Position numbers and translations under genes: made by a program. DNA of 58,777 nt. It comes from CAZECE01 sp964510525. GTDB taxonomy: Bacteria > Pseudomonadota > Gammaproteobacteria > Pseudomonadales > JANQJO01. Each line of letters begins with the position of its first letter. The first letter of the stretch is position 1. The stretch is from positions 1 through 58,777 of the forward strand of contig CAZECE010000089.1 of NCBI GenBank assembly GCA_964510525.1. The letters run 5' to 3'. A model generated the notes under the pieces. The model searched no databases, was not told the DNA's origin, and saw only the letters and a list, made by a program, of their open reading frames with translations. Shown piece by piece: positions 52,842 to 58,777 of the stretch.

Positions 52842-54032
52842 ATGATCAAACCACACGGATCCGAAAAACTGATACCCCTATTTGTTAATGACGACGCACA
52901 ACGCTCATCCTTAATGGCAGAAGCCGAGACACTCCCCTCGTTATTAATCAGCTCAGCGGCAGCGGCCAATGCGGTCATGCTAGGCGCCGGTTATTTCACC
53001 CCCTTAACGGGCTACATGAATTTAGCCGATGCAAAACAGGTCGCGAAAGAAATGAAAACCACGGACGATGTGTTTTGGCCGGTACCGATCGTCAACGCCG
53101 TCCAGAGTGCTGACGGTATTGAAGCCGGTCAGCGCATTGCTTTAAAAGACCCAAACGTTGAAGGCAACCCTGTCATTGCCATTATGGACGTTAGCGCCAT
53201 CGATCTGGCCAGCGATGATGACATCTCTGAGATGATCGAACACATTTTCGGAACCCTCGACAAAGAGCACCCAGGCGTTGCCGCCTTTAACGCTATGGGC
53301 AATGTGTTTTTATCCGGATCGATTCAGGTACTCAACTTTTCGTATTTTGAAAAAGACTTCCCCGACACCTTCCGCACCGCGGTGCAAATTCGTGAAGAAA
53401 TGGCCCAAAATGGCTGGGAAAAGGTCGTGGCTTTCCAAACCCGCAACCCGATGCACCGAGCCCACGAAGAGCTCTGTCGCATGGCGATGAAAGATTTGAA
53501 CACCGATGGTGTATTGATTCACATGCTGCTGGGCAAACTCAAGCCCGGCGATATTCCTGCGCACGTACGTGATGCCTCAATTCGCAAAATGGTGGAACTT
53601 TATTTCCCACCCAATACCGTGATGATCACGGGTTATGGCTTTGACATGCTCTACGCTGGCCCGCGCGAAGCCGTTCTGCATGCGGTGTTCCGCCAAAACT
53701 GTGGTTGTACCCATTTGATTGTGGGTCGCGATCATGCGGGTGTGGGCGACTACTACGGTGCGTTTGATGCGCAAACCATTTTTGACGACCAAGTCCCTGA
53801 CGATGCACTTGAGATTGAGATTTACCGCGCCGACCATACCGCTTGGTCTAAAAAGTTGAATCGTGTGGTGATGATGCGAGACGCGCCGGATCATTCGAAA
53901 GAAGACTTTATCCTGTTATCAGGCACCAAAGTCCGCGAAATGCTCGGCAACGGCATTGCCCCGCCGCCAGAATTTTCCCGACCCGAAGTCGCGCAGATTT
54001 TGATGGATTACTACAGCTCAGGTGACGCCTGA
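52842..54032 (+). CDS. sat: Sulfate adenylyltransferase (ATP sulfurylase), single-chain type
   Basis: Sat interconverts ATP + sulfate and APS + PPi. The PUA-like N-terminal domain (AGYFTPLTGYMNLADAKQVA) precedes the catalytic domain with QTRNPMHRAHEELCRMA (HxxH), MLLGKLKPGDIP and GRDHAGVGDYYGAFDA. This homo-oligomeric form is common in sulfur-oxidising and sulfate-reducing prokaryotes rather than the CysDN pair used for assimilation in enterobacteria; direction of use cannot be told from sequence. No aprAB or cys genes are adjacent. The stop codon lies inside a 12-bp-stem hairpin. Confidence 0.95.
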   Translation: MIKPHGSEKLIPLFVNDDAQRSSLMAEAETLPSLLISSAAAANAVMLGAGYFTPLTGYMNLADAKQVAKEMKTTDDVFWPVPIVNAVQSADGIEAGQRIALKDPNVEGNPVIAIMDVSAIDLASDDDISEMIEHIFGTLDKEHPGVAAFNAMGNVFLSGSIQVLNFSYFEKDFPDTFRTAVQIREEMAQNGWEKVVAFQTRNPMHRAHEELCRMAMKDLNTDGVLIHMLLGKLKPGDIPAHVRDASIRKMVELYFPPNTVMITGYGFDMLYAGPREAVLHAVFRQNCGCTHLIVGRDHAGVGDYYGAFDAQTIFDDQVPDDALEIEIYRADHTAWSKKLNRVVMMRDAPDHSKEDFILLSGTKVREMLGNGIAPPPEFSRPEVAQILMDYYSSGDA

Positions 54033-54039
54033 GCTGTAG
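54011..54039 (+). promoter_or_regulatory. Hairpin spanning the sat stop codon
   Basis: CTACAGCTCAGG (54011-54022) pairs perfectly with CCTGAGCTGTAG (54028-54039) around a 5-base loop. The sat TGA is at 54030-54032, inside the right arm. No T-run follows, so it may be an mRNA 3'-end stabiliser or a weak terminator. Confidence 0.75.
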
Positions 54040-54104
54040 TTGGGAAATACGTAGTAAGGAAGTATGTAGTTGGGAAATAAATACAAAGCGATTAAAAATG
54101 TATC

Positions 54105-55196
54105 ATGACTATTAAAGCCCCTAACACCTCTAATCCAAGCACCTTAAGCTCTCAAGCATTTGTTAATGCGTTTTTAGATCGTAAAGATGGGCTTTCTAAT
54201 GAGCAAGTTTTCAATCGACTGAAAGAGATTGGCAACGCTGATATTCAAGCACTTGCGAAGAAGTTATACAAAAGCAACAACACGGAAAACCTCAGAGCCT
54301 TGTATTTGAATGTGTACCTTACCTCGGTTACGGAAGAAGGCACATCAGCTACAACGATTCCAGTTTATGATGAGCCTAATAATTTGAGTCCAGACGCTCA
54401 AGTAAAAATAACCCGTCAACAGCGTGAAACAGCCCAAGCAAGTTTTGGGCAGACCACTGAAACTGCAACTCATAAAAGCAAGCCTGATGAATTTAAAGCG
54501 CAACGCCCTCCATCACCCACGAGTGTTACACAAACATTAGAAGAGAGCGCCACTTCAAACGACTTAAACGCAAAAAAAATTACTAAAAAAATTATCGATC
54601 AAAAAACACATCAAACCACAATCAAGTCATTTTTAACCACAATTGCCCGTGGCTGGGACAGCACCTCTTCACAACAAGAGACATCAGCTTCTGAAACACC
54701 TGAACGTAGTGGCACTTCTAATCCTGGGAGCTTTGCATCAACAGCCAATGAAGATCACCTCCCTCTCAATGCTAGTACTGATCAGGTTAATGAAAAACTT
54801 AAACCACATGGCCTTCAAAAACTGACTAACTCAGGCAAAGATGGCTTGTGCTTAGTTTACTCTGTGGTGATGGGGGCAACAGGTTTAAACAATCAAGACG
54901 CTCATCCTATTGTAGAAAAAATTAAGAACTCTCTTGATCTTGCTAATCAAGAAAATAGTAATTCAAACTGGTTTGCTTTAGATAATGAGATGTTTGTCGG
55001 CCAAGTTTTACCTGCCATAGAAAATAATCTGAAACTGGATAAAAAAATTCACCTTGTGGCCATTCAAAATAGTGCTGAAGAATATGGATTTACACTCACA
55101 GGACGCTCTTCTAATGATTTCGATCCTAACAATGAAATGGTGGTTTTAGTCCACCAAGGTCGAAATCATTATGATGCGGTTTGGCCTGCAAACTAG
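54105..55196 (+). CDS. Protein with OTU-like cysteine protease C-terminus
   Basis: A 363-residue protein. The first 85 residues form a small helical domain, about 90-225 is Ser/Thr/Gln/Pro-rich and disordered, and the last 130 look like an OTU-type papain fold. GKDGLCLVYSVV matches the OTU catalytic D-G-x-C-L pattern (D246, C249), a helical stretch follows, and the end HYDAVWP matches the catalytic-His strand HY-x-x-V (H355). OTU proteases cleave ubiquitin chains, so a bacterial one would be a host-directed effector. The gene is AT-richer than sat next to it. The match is by motif and order only. Confidence 0.7.
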   Translation: MTIKAPNTSNPSTLSSQAFVNAFLDRKDGLSNEQVFNRLKEIGNADIQALAKKLYKSNNTENLRALYLNVYLTSVTEEGTSATTIPVYDEPNNLSPDAQVKITRQQRETAQASFGQTTETATHKSKPDEFKAQRPPSPTSVTQTLEESATSNDLNAKKITKKIIDQKTHQTTIKSFLTTIARGWDSTSSQQETSASETPERSGTSNPGSFASTANEDHLPLNASTDQVNEKLKPHGLQKLTNSGKDGLCLVYSVVMGATGLNNQDAHPIVEKIKNSLDLANQENSNSNWFALDNEMFVGQVLPAIENNLKLDKKIHLVAIQNSAEEYGFTLTGRSSNDFDPNNEMVVLVHQGRNHYDAVWPAN

Positions 55197-55533
55197 CGCT
55201 AAAACTTCTGTAGGCACCCATAAAAATGTCCGCTTTGTTGTCCGGATTTCAAAGCAAATAAAGCCATATATATCAGCATGTTAAGGCAATATTTTTTGTA
55301 AACTCCCAAATATTTGTCCGGTTTACTGCCCTTATTTGTCCGGTTTACTGCCCTTCCCAATAAATAACAGGGTTTAGGCCAGCCATTGGCCATCAAAAAA
55401 AAGCGATCCAGTTCACATAAAGTCAAAGTCAAAACTATACTGAAAAGAGCATGGTTTGATGGCGACTTATTGACTTATTAGCCCTGTATGCCCATCGACC
55501 CGCTAACCTTTTGAATTGTTTAGGTGATGATGT
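55197..55533. other. Intergenic region, no convincing gene
   Basis: Apart from the 22-bp duplication, this stretch of about 340 bp shows only an unsupported minus-strand frame of 77 codons with no ribosome site or recognisable motif. The start of the downstream gene has AGGTGA near 55524. No terminator was recognised. Confidence 0.5.
55311..55354. repeat. Perfect 22-bp tandem duplication
   Basis: TATTTGTCCGGTTTACTGCCCT occurs twice in a row (55311-55332 and 55333-55354, given here as positions with key word TTGTCCGG). A related TTGTCCGG word lies at about 55240. The surrounding 55197-55533 stretch of about 340 bp has no convincing gene. Confidence 0.85.
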
Positions 55534-56991
55534 ATGTCTGTAGTTCGCCTGGTTCAATCACCAGATTTAGAGGCCTGGGTTAAACGCTTAAGCCAAGAAG
55601 AGTTGCCTTTATTTGCGCATACGGCCCGCCAAATCGCCGCGCTCTCATCATCCAACAGCAGCTCACTGGCTGACATGAACCAAGCCATTTTGAACGATGG
55701 CACCCTCACCGCCCGCGTACTGCGCCTCGCTAATAGCGCCTACCACAACCCTACTGGGGAGCCGATCAAAACCGTGAGTCGGGCGATTGTGGTCCTCGGG
55801 TTTGATGCGGTGCGCAACATTGCCCTCTCGATCAAAATCCTCGACACCGCGTTAAACGGTGTTCGCCATGAGCGCGCGATGCAAGAGTTGGTGCGCATGT
55901 TCCATGCCGCTTACCAAGCCCGCGAACTGGTGACCTTGCTGGGCGGCTCTTCAGCGACGGAAGAATTATTCATAGCGGCCATGTTGCATCGTTTAGGGCA
56001 TCTGACATTCTGGTGCTTTCCGTACGGATACGAAGACACTCTCGATTTCGAATACGCACTCCACGCGACCGAGGAAGCGGCCGAGCGATCCGTATTGGGT
56101 TTTACGCTCGATCAACTCACTGAGCACATCTCACGTCATTGGGATTTGGATCAGCTGCTGCCGACGTTAGAAGATGAGGATTACAGCGATGAGGAACAAA
56201 AGCGCTTGCGTTTAGCCTTAAGGTTGGGTTGTAAAATTGCGAAGGCCAGTGAGGAGGATTGGACCTCAGATGACATGCAAGCGTGTTTTGAAACGCTAAG
56301 ACAACACACCAAACTGACGCTCCCAGAACTCAAACAATGGGTGTATGGCAACACCCAGCACACGTTGCAAGCCATCGGCAACATGGGGGTAGATCCGTCA
56401 CAATCCAAACTCACGTTACCGCCGCACTTTAAAAGCCCGATTTCCGATCCTCAGGTCGATCAAGAGAGCCGAGCTGAACAATTTAACATGCAGCTCAGCA
56501 TCCTGCGGGATGTCGCGCATTTATTAACAGAAGAAGTGAATTTAAATGCCGTTTTGGGCATGGTATTGGAAGGCGTTTATCGGGCGTTGGCGATGGATCG
56601 TGTGGTGTTTGCGTGGGTCACGCCGGATGGTCGGCAGTTGGTCGCCAAGTACGTATTGGGTCGGCACCGTCAGCTTTTAATGCAGCGGTTTAAGTTTGAA
56701 TTGCAGGGTCATCAGGAAAATTTGTTTGGGTATTTGACCACACAACCGCACCCACAATGGATCAATCGTCGACGTCGCTATCAATTGCAAGGCATGATCA
56801 CGCCGGGTGTGCAAGCCTGTGTCGGGCAGCATGAGTTTTTTGCGATGCCGATTCATGTGCATCGTGAGCCTAAGGGGTTGGTTTATGCGGATCGGTGTGT
56901 GCGTGGGGAGTTGTTGCAAGAAGAAGAGTTTAAAATTTTCAGCCATCTGACTGAGCATATTTGTATTGCGTTGAAGATGTTGCACACGTAA
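55534..56991 (+). CDS. HDOD-GAF signalling protein
   Basis: The N-terminal half (about residues 10-210) is an HDOD domain, a catalytically altered HD-like module: LNDGTLTARVLRLANSAYHN, SRAIVVLGFDAVRNIALSIK and AAMLHRLGHLTFW. The C-terminal third (about 310-485) is a GAF domain (LNAVLGMVLEGVYRALAMDR). Such proteins are found in signalling and stress regulation. The 3' part of the gene uses codons ending in G or T, while the 5' part uses C-ending codons, a visible switch around 56.5 kb. Confidence 0.88.
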   Translation: MSVVRLVQSPDLEAWVKRLSQEELPLFAHTARQIAALSSSNSSSLADMNQAILNDGTLTARVLRLANSAYHNPTGEPIKTVSRAIVVLGFDAVRNIALSIKILDTALNGVRHERAMQELVRMFHAAYQARELVTLLGGSSATEELFIAAMLHRLGHLTFWCFPYGYEDTLDFEYALHATEEAAERSVLGFTLDQLTEHISRHWDLDQLLPTLEDEDYSDEEQKRLRLALRLGCKIAKASEEDWTSDDMQACFETLRQHTKLTLPELKQWVYGNTQHTLQAIGNMGVDPSQSKLTLPPHFKSPISDPQVDQESRAEQFNMQLSILRDVAHLLTEEVNLNAVLGMVLEGVYRALAMDRVVFAWVTPDGRQLVAKYVLGRHRQLLMQRFKFELQGHQENLFGYLTTQPHPQWINRRRRYQLQGMITPGVQACVGQHEFFAMPIHVHREPKGLVYADRCVRGELLQEEEFKIFSHLTEHICIALKMLHT

Positions 56992-57019
56992 CGTGTAATA
57001 ATTAATGTTGTTTCAACCC

Positions 57020-57457
57020 TTAGCTCTCTTTATCTTGCATCTCTACATACAGATGGACTCGATCAGTTGTCCAACTGGCAATACCGGTCCCAAAAAAGTC
57101 ATTATCTTCAGTCCAAATAGGACAATCTAATAATAATGCTGTTGCCACAACAGGCCAATCATCAACATCTCTTTGAGCAATTCTTTGTTTCGCTGAGGCT
57201 TCATAAAAAAGATATTCTTGCTCATGAATAACGTTTATGACTAACAGTATCTCATCTAATTTTCGATGTTCGGGTAACTCGATACCTCTTCTCTGCAGCA
57301 AACCTGGAATGTAGTTTTGCGCTTCAGCAACACATATCGCGGGTGTAAAAAAATCGACTTGTTCGGCAAGATCTTCAAGTAATTGGGGTACTTTTTTCCC
57401 CAAGGAGGCTCGAATTAAAATATTCGCATCTAATACTAAAGGTTTTTTTATACTCAT
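57020..57457 (-). CDS. PIN-domain toxin, VapC-like
   Basis: A 145-residue PIN nuclease. Acidic residues of the active site are in place: D10 (VLDANILI), E45 (VAEAQ), D97-D100 (RDVDDWPVVA) and D118/D120 (WTEDNDFFG). PIN toxins of this type cut RNA, commonly initiator tRNA or rRNA. The start lies 2 bp after the antitoxin stop, giving the usual antitoxin-first operon. Confidence 0.9.
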   Translation of the reverse strand: MSIKKPLVLDANILIRASLGKKVPQLLEDLAEQVDFFTPAICVAEAQNYIPGLLQRRGIELPEHRKLDEILLVINVIHEQEYLFYEASAKQRIAQRDVDDWPVVATALLLDCPIWTEDNDFFGTGIASWTTDRVHLYVEMQDKES

Positions 57458-57459
57458 TG

Positions 57460-57726
57460 CTAACGCGCCTTATTACGCAGCGCCTTGAAATCCGCAATGA
57501 TGTCATCTTCTGAGAGTTCGTGTTTTGCCAAAATAGTATTCATTTCTGCCGCAGCCGACTTAAGAGCAGAAAAGTCTTCTGCCGTTGGATCAATACTAAT
57601 TGGAATGTAATAGCCAATGGTGCGACCATGATTGGTAATCGCGAGCGTATGCTTTGCTTTTGAAATATTATTCCGAAACTCCCTGACAGGCATTTTTTCG
57701 ATATTGCTTTCTTGTTGTTGCATCAT
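57460..57726 (-). CDS. Phd/YefM-like antitoxin
   Basis: A protein of about 88 residues. The MPVREFRNNISKAKHTLAITN segment matches the DNA-binding start of Phd/YefM antitoxins, and GRTIGYYIPI is the second strand. The C-terminus (MNTILAKHELSEDDIIADFK) would wrap the toxin. An ATG at 57771 would lie inside the operator, so the ATG at 57726 or 57723 is the likely start. It is upstream of and next to the PIN toxin gene. Confidence 0.85.
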   Translation of the reverse strand: MMQQQESNIEKMPVREFRNNISKAKHTLAITNHGRTIGYYIPISIDPTAEDFSALKSAAAEMNTILAKHELSEDDIIADFKALRNKAR

Positions 57727-57744
57727 AAGCACCGCGACCTTGAC

Positions 57745-57773
57745 TGAATACAATGTGCTACAGCGTAGCACAA
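57745..57773 (-). promoter_or_regulatory. Toxin-antitoxin promoter with palindromic operator
   Basis: On the minus strand a -35-like TTGTGC (57768-57773) and a -10-like TATTCA (57745-57750) are 17 bases apart. Overlapping them is a perfect palindrome TGTGCTAC-AGC-GTAGCACA at 57754-57772, the expected autorepression site of the antitoxin-toxin complex. Confidence 0.75.
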
Positions 57774-57842
57774 TTTAGAAACAGCTGCCATGCTTGCGCA
57801 ACACGTGTAAAAATCAGCGTCTCTCGCTGATACAAAGCAAAA

Positions 57843-58283
57843 TCACCCCCCAATCACCTGGATCATGGTCTCGATATCCTGTTTGGGGATTTCATTGCCT
57901 TGCAGGTAGACCAGGCGGCTGGGTGGGAATTGCAGGAGGTATTCGGCTTGTTGAATCAAGCTCTCTCGACTGGCGTCCGCCTCGGCGCGGGAGAGTCCTT
58001 TAGGGCAGTAATTTTCCAGCACAGATGCAATGTCGACCCCACCCAGCAGCGGATCTGATTCGCCGTGGGCTACGGCCTCGCTGGAGACGAAATAGGCGTA
58101 GATGAAGGTCCAGCCTTGGGGGAGTTGTGATTGCAGCTTCTCGGCGGTTTCCCAGGCGATGTCGATGAACAGTAAGCGGCTATCGCAGAGATAGCCGCTG
58201 AGGTAGACGTCGACGTTGTGGGTGGTTAAGGCGTCGGTGAGGGGTTGGAGTTTGGGGAGGATGGGTAAGGGGAATTTGAGCAC
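57843..58283 (-). CDS. Hypothetical protein of unknown family
   Basis: An open frame of 147 codons from a GTG at 58283 (a TTG at 58331 would add 16 residues). It has no signal peptide or membrane segment. A beta-like start (NVDVYLSGYLCDSRLLFIDI) and the segment FIYAYFVSSEAVAHGESDP read as a folded domain. The base composition is clearly different: in this stretch the plus strand is strongly G-rich, unlike most of the window. It may have lost its original N-terminus, since the codons before 58283 are of lower quality. I do not recognise the family. Confidence 0.55.
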   Translation of the reverse strand: MLKFPLPILPKLQPLTDALTTHNVDVYLSGYLCDSRLLFIDIAWETAEKLQSQLPQGWTFIYAYFVSSEAVAHGESDPLLGGVDIASVLENYCPKGLSRAEADASRESLIQQAEYLLQFPPSRLVYLQGNEIPKQDIETMIQVIGG

Positions 58284-58418
58284 GGGTGGTGGCGACTTTT
58301 CTCTTGAGTAGCTTATTAATAGCCTAGCCAATTGAAGACAGTTTGCTAGGCTTCCTTTCTCAAATTTTGTTACCTAAGATCCATTTCGTCATATGATTTG
58401 TTTAATTTACAACTTTTT

Positions 58419-58637
58419 CTAATTTTGGTTCAGGTTCCATTCTTTTGCTTTTTCTGCTGCTTCATTTGCACTTTCTGCAAGTTTTGCTTTTTTATTATTT
58501 TCTAGTGCATCTTTTGCTCCTGCATCATTTACTTGTGCATCTTTTGCTTTTGCATCTTTTGCACCTTTTGCACCTTTTGCACCTTTTGCTGCTTCTGGTT
58601 CTGCTGGTTCTGCTGGTTCTACGAATGCTGCTAATTT
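58419..58637 (-). pseudogene. Ala/Lys-rich gene truncated by an IS66-type element
   Basis: An open minus-strand frame encodes an Ala/Lys/Asp-rich helical protein with AEPAEPEAAKGAKGAKGAK and an AKDA/AENA pattern, from 9-bp repeats (GCACCTTTT x3 at 58561-58587 and GGTTCTGCT units). Its frame is continuous across the IS66-type left end at 58638 for four codons, then stops. The natural start has therefore been replaced by the insertion, and the remaining 73 codons are a 3' remnant. The composition resembles small helical lipoprotein- or H1-tail-like proteins, but no family is assigned. Confidence 0.6.
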
Positions 58638-58777
58638 GTAAGCGAGCAAACGAGGACGTTATTCCTCATCATTGATCAGTGCGCTATAAATTACGCCTCA
58701 ATTCAATAGGAGGAAAGTAATGGCACTATCACCCAGAAGATCAGCGGAACAATGGCGAGAAATCGTTTCACAGTTTG
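58638..58777 (+). mobile_element. Left end of an IS66-family insertion sequence, partial
   Basis: The sequence GTAAGCGAGCAAACGAGG at 58638 has the GTAAGC start typical of IS66-family terminal inverted repeats. 82 bp inside lies the first gene of the element. The right end is outside the window, so the 8-bp target duplication cannot be checked. Confidence 0.75.
58720..58777 (+). CDS. IS66 TnpA-like accessory protein, 5' end only
   Basis: The ATG at 58720 follows a strong GGAGG ribosome site. The 19 visible codons (MALSPRRSAEQWREIVSQF) match the start of the small IS66 first ORF, where an RRS/T-x-E/Q-x-W-R-x-x-I pattern is usual. The rest of the gene is beyond the window. Confidence 0.75.
   Translation, partial: MALSPRRSAEQWREIVSQF

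Noticed and set aside
55199..55432. Minus-strand frame of 77 codons
   Set aside because: No ribosome site, no recognisable motif, and it covers the 22-bp duplication.
58445..58675. Plus-strand frame of Leu/His repeats at the right end
   Set aside because: It is the shadow of the Ala/Lys-rich repeat remnant and has no start signal.
55500..58777. A dif or oriC site near the skew flip
   Set aside because: No sequence resembling the XerCD site or DnaA-box clusters was recognised by eye.

Overview
The window is 58.8 kb of a gammaproteobacterial chromosome with moderate G+C and very dense coding. The sequence alone does not fix the order. Several gene strings fit a marine or Oceanospirillales/Pseudomonas-like gammaproteobacterium: xseB-ispA-dxs beside the sodium-type stator genes pomA-pomB, lptD-surA-pdxA-rsmA...apaH, uppP-tsaB, and a GspE-type ATPase before glnE. 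The 396-residue single-chain ATP sulfurylase (sat) is the type common in sulfur-oxidising gammaproteobacteria. No rRNA, tRNA or CRISPR array was seen.

Layout. 1-2338: the 3' part of a PrsR-like sigma-54 activator and a membrane protein with a degenerate GGDEF domain. 2335-7923: rsmJ, a small unknown, an EF-hand exported protein, uppP, tsaB, a histone-H1-like basic protein and adk. 8152-17171: slt, an RDD membrane protein, zapE, an alpha/beta hydrolase, a phasin-like protein, an MbcA/ParS-like protein and dxs-ispA-xseB. 17394-19817: pomA-pomB-PilZ, a motility block with a plausible c-di-GMP brake. 19936-23029: an accessory patch with an unknown protein, a divergent mitochondrial-carrier-like protein, a gene remnant and a DUF1338 protein. 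23227-29469: valS, a rhombosortase, a serine hydrolase and an ABC1/UbiB-type kinase-like protein. 29510-31748: two unknown proteins, one F-box-like and one perhaps related to aldehyde dehydrogenases. 31849-40274: lptD-surA-pdxA-rsmA, then lysR and a TauE/SafE transporter where apaG would be expected, then apaH. 40518-50501: a small secreted peptide, glnE, a GspE-type ATPase, and putA-argA. 50533-55196: a class III Fic enzyme, a 507-residue unknown, sat, and a protein with an OTU-protease-like C-terminus. 55534-58777: an HDOD-GAF protein, a PIN/Phd toxin-antitoxin pair with a clear operator, an unknown, an Ala/Lys-rich gene remnant, and the left end of an IS66-family element that runs off the window.

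Three themes stand out. First, single eukaryotic-like or unknown genes sit between housekeeping genes. Four of them (20785, 23029, 30219 and 52713) begin with a stretch rich in Arg/Lys/Ser and free of acidic residues, like a mitochondrial presequence. Together with the Fic and OTU-like proteins this suggests a host-associated bacterium that may target host organelles; this is inference. Second, gene junctions carry an unusual number of short tandem duplications of 11-22 bp, several next to start codons. The best example is the set of 21-bp repeats plus an 11-bp-stem hairpin before putA. Third, many convergent genes overlap at their 3' ends, and G/C strand asymmetry flips near 56.5 kb close to the mobile right end.
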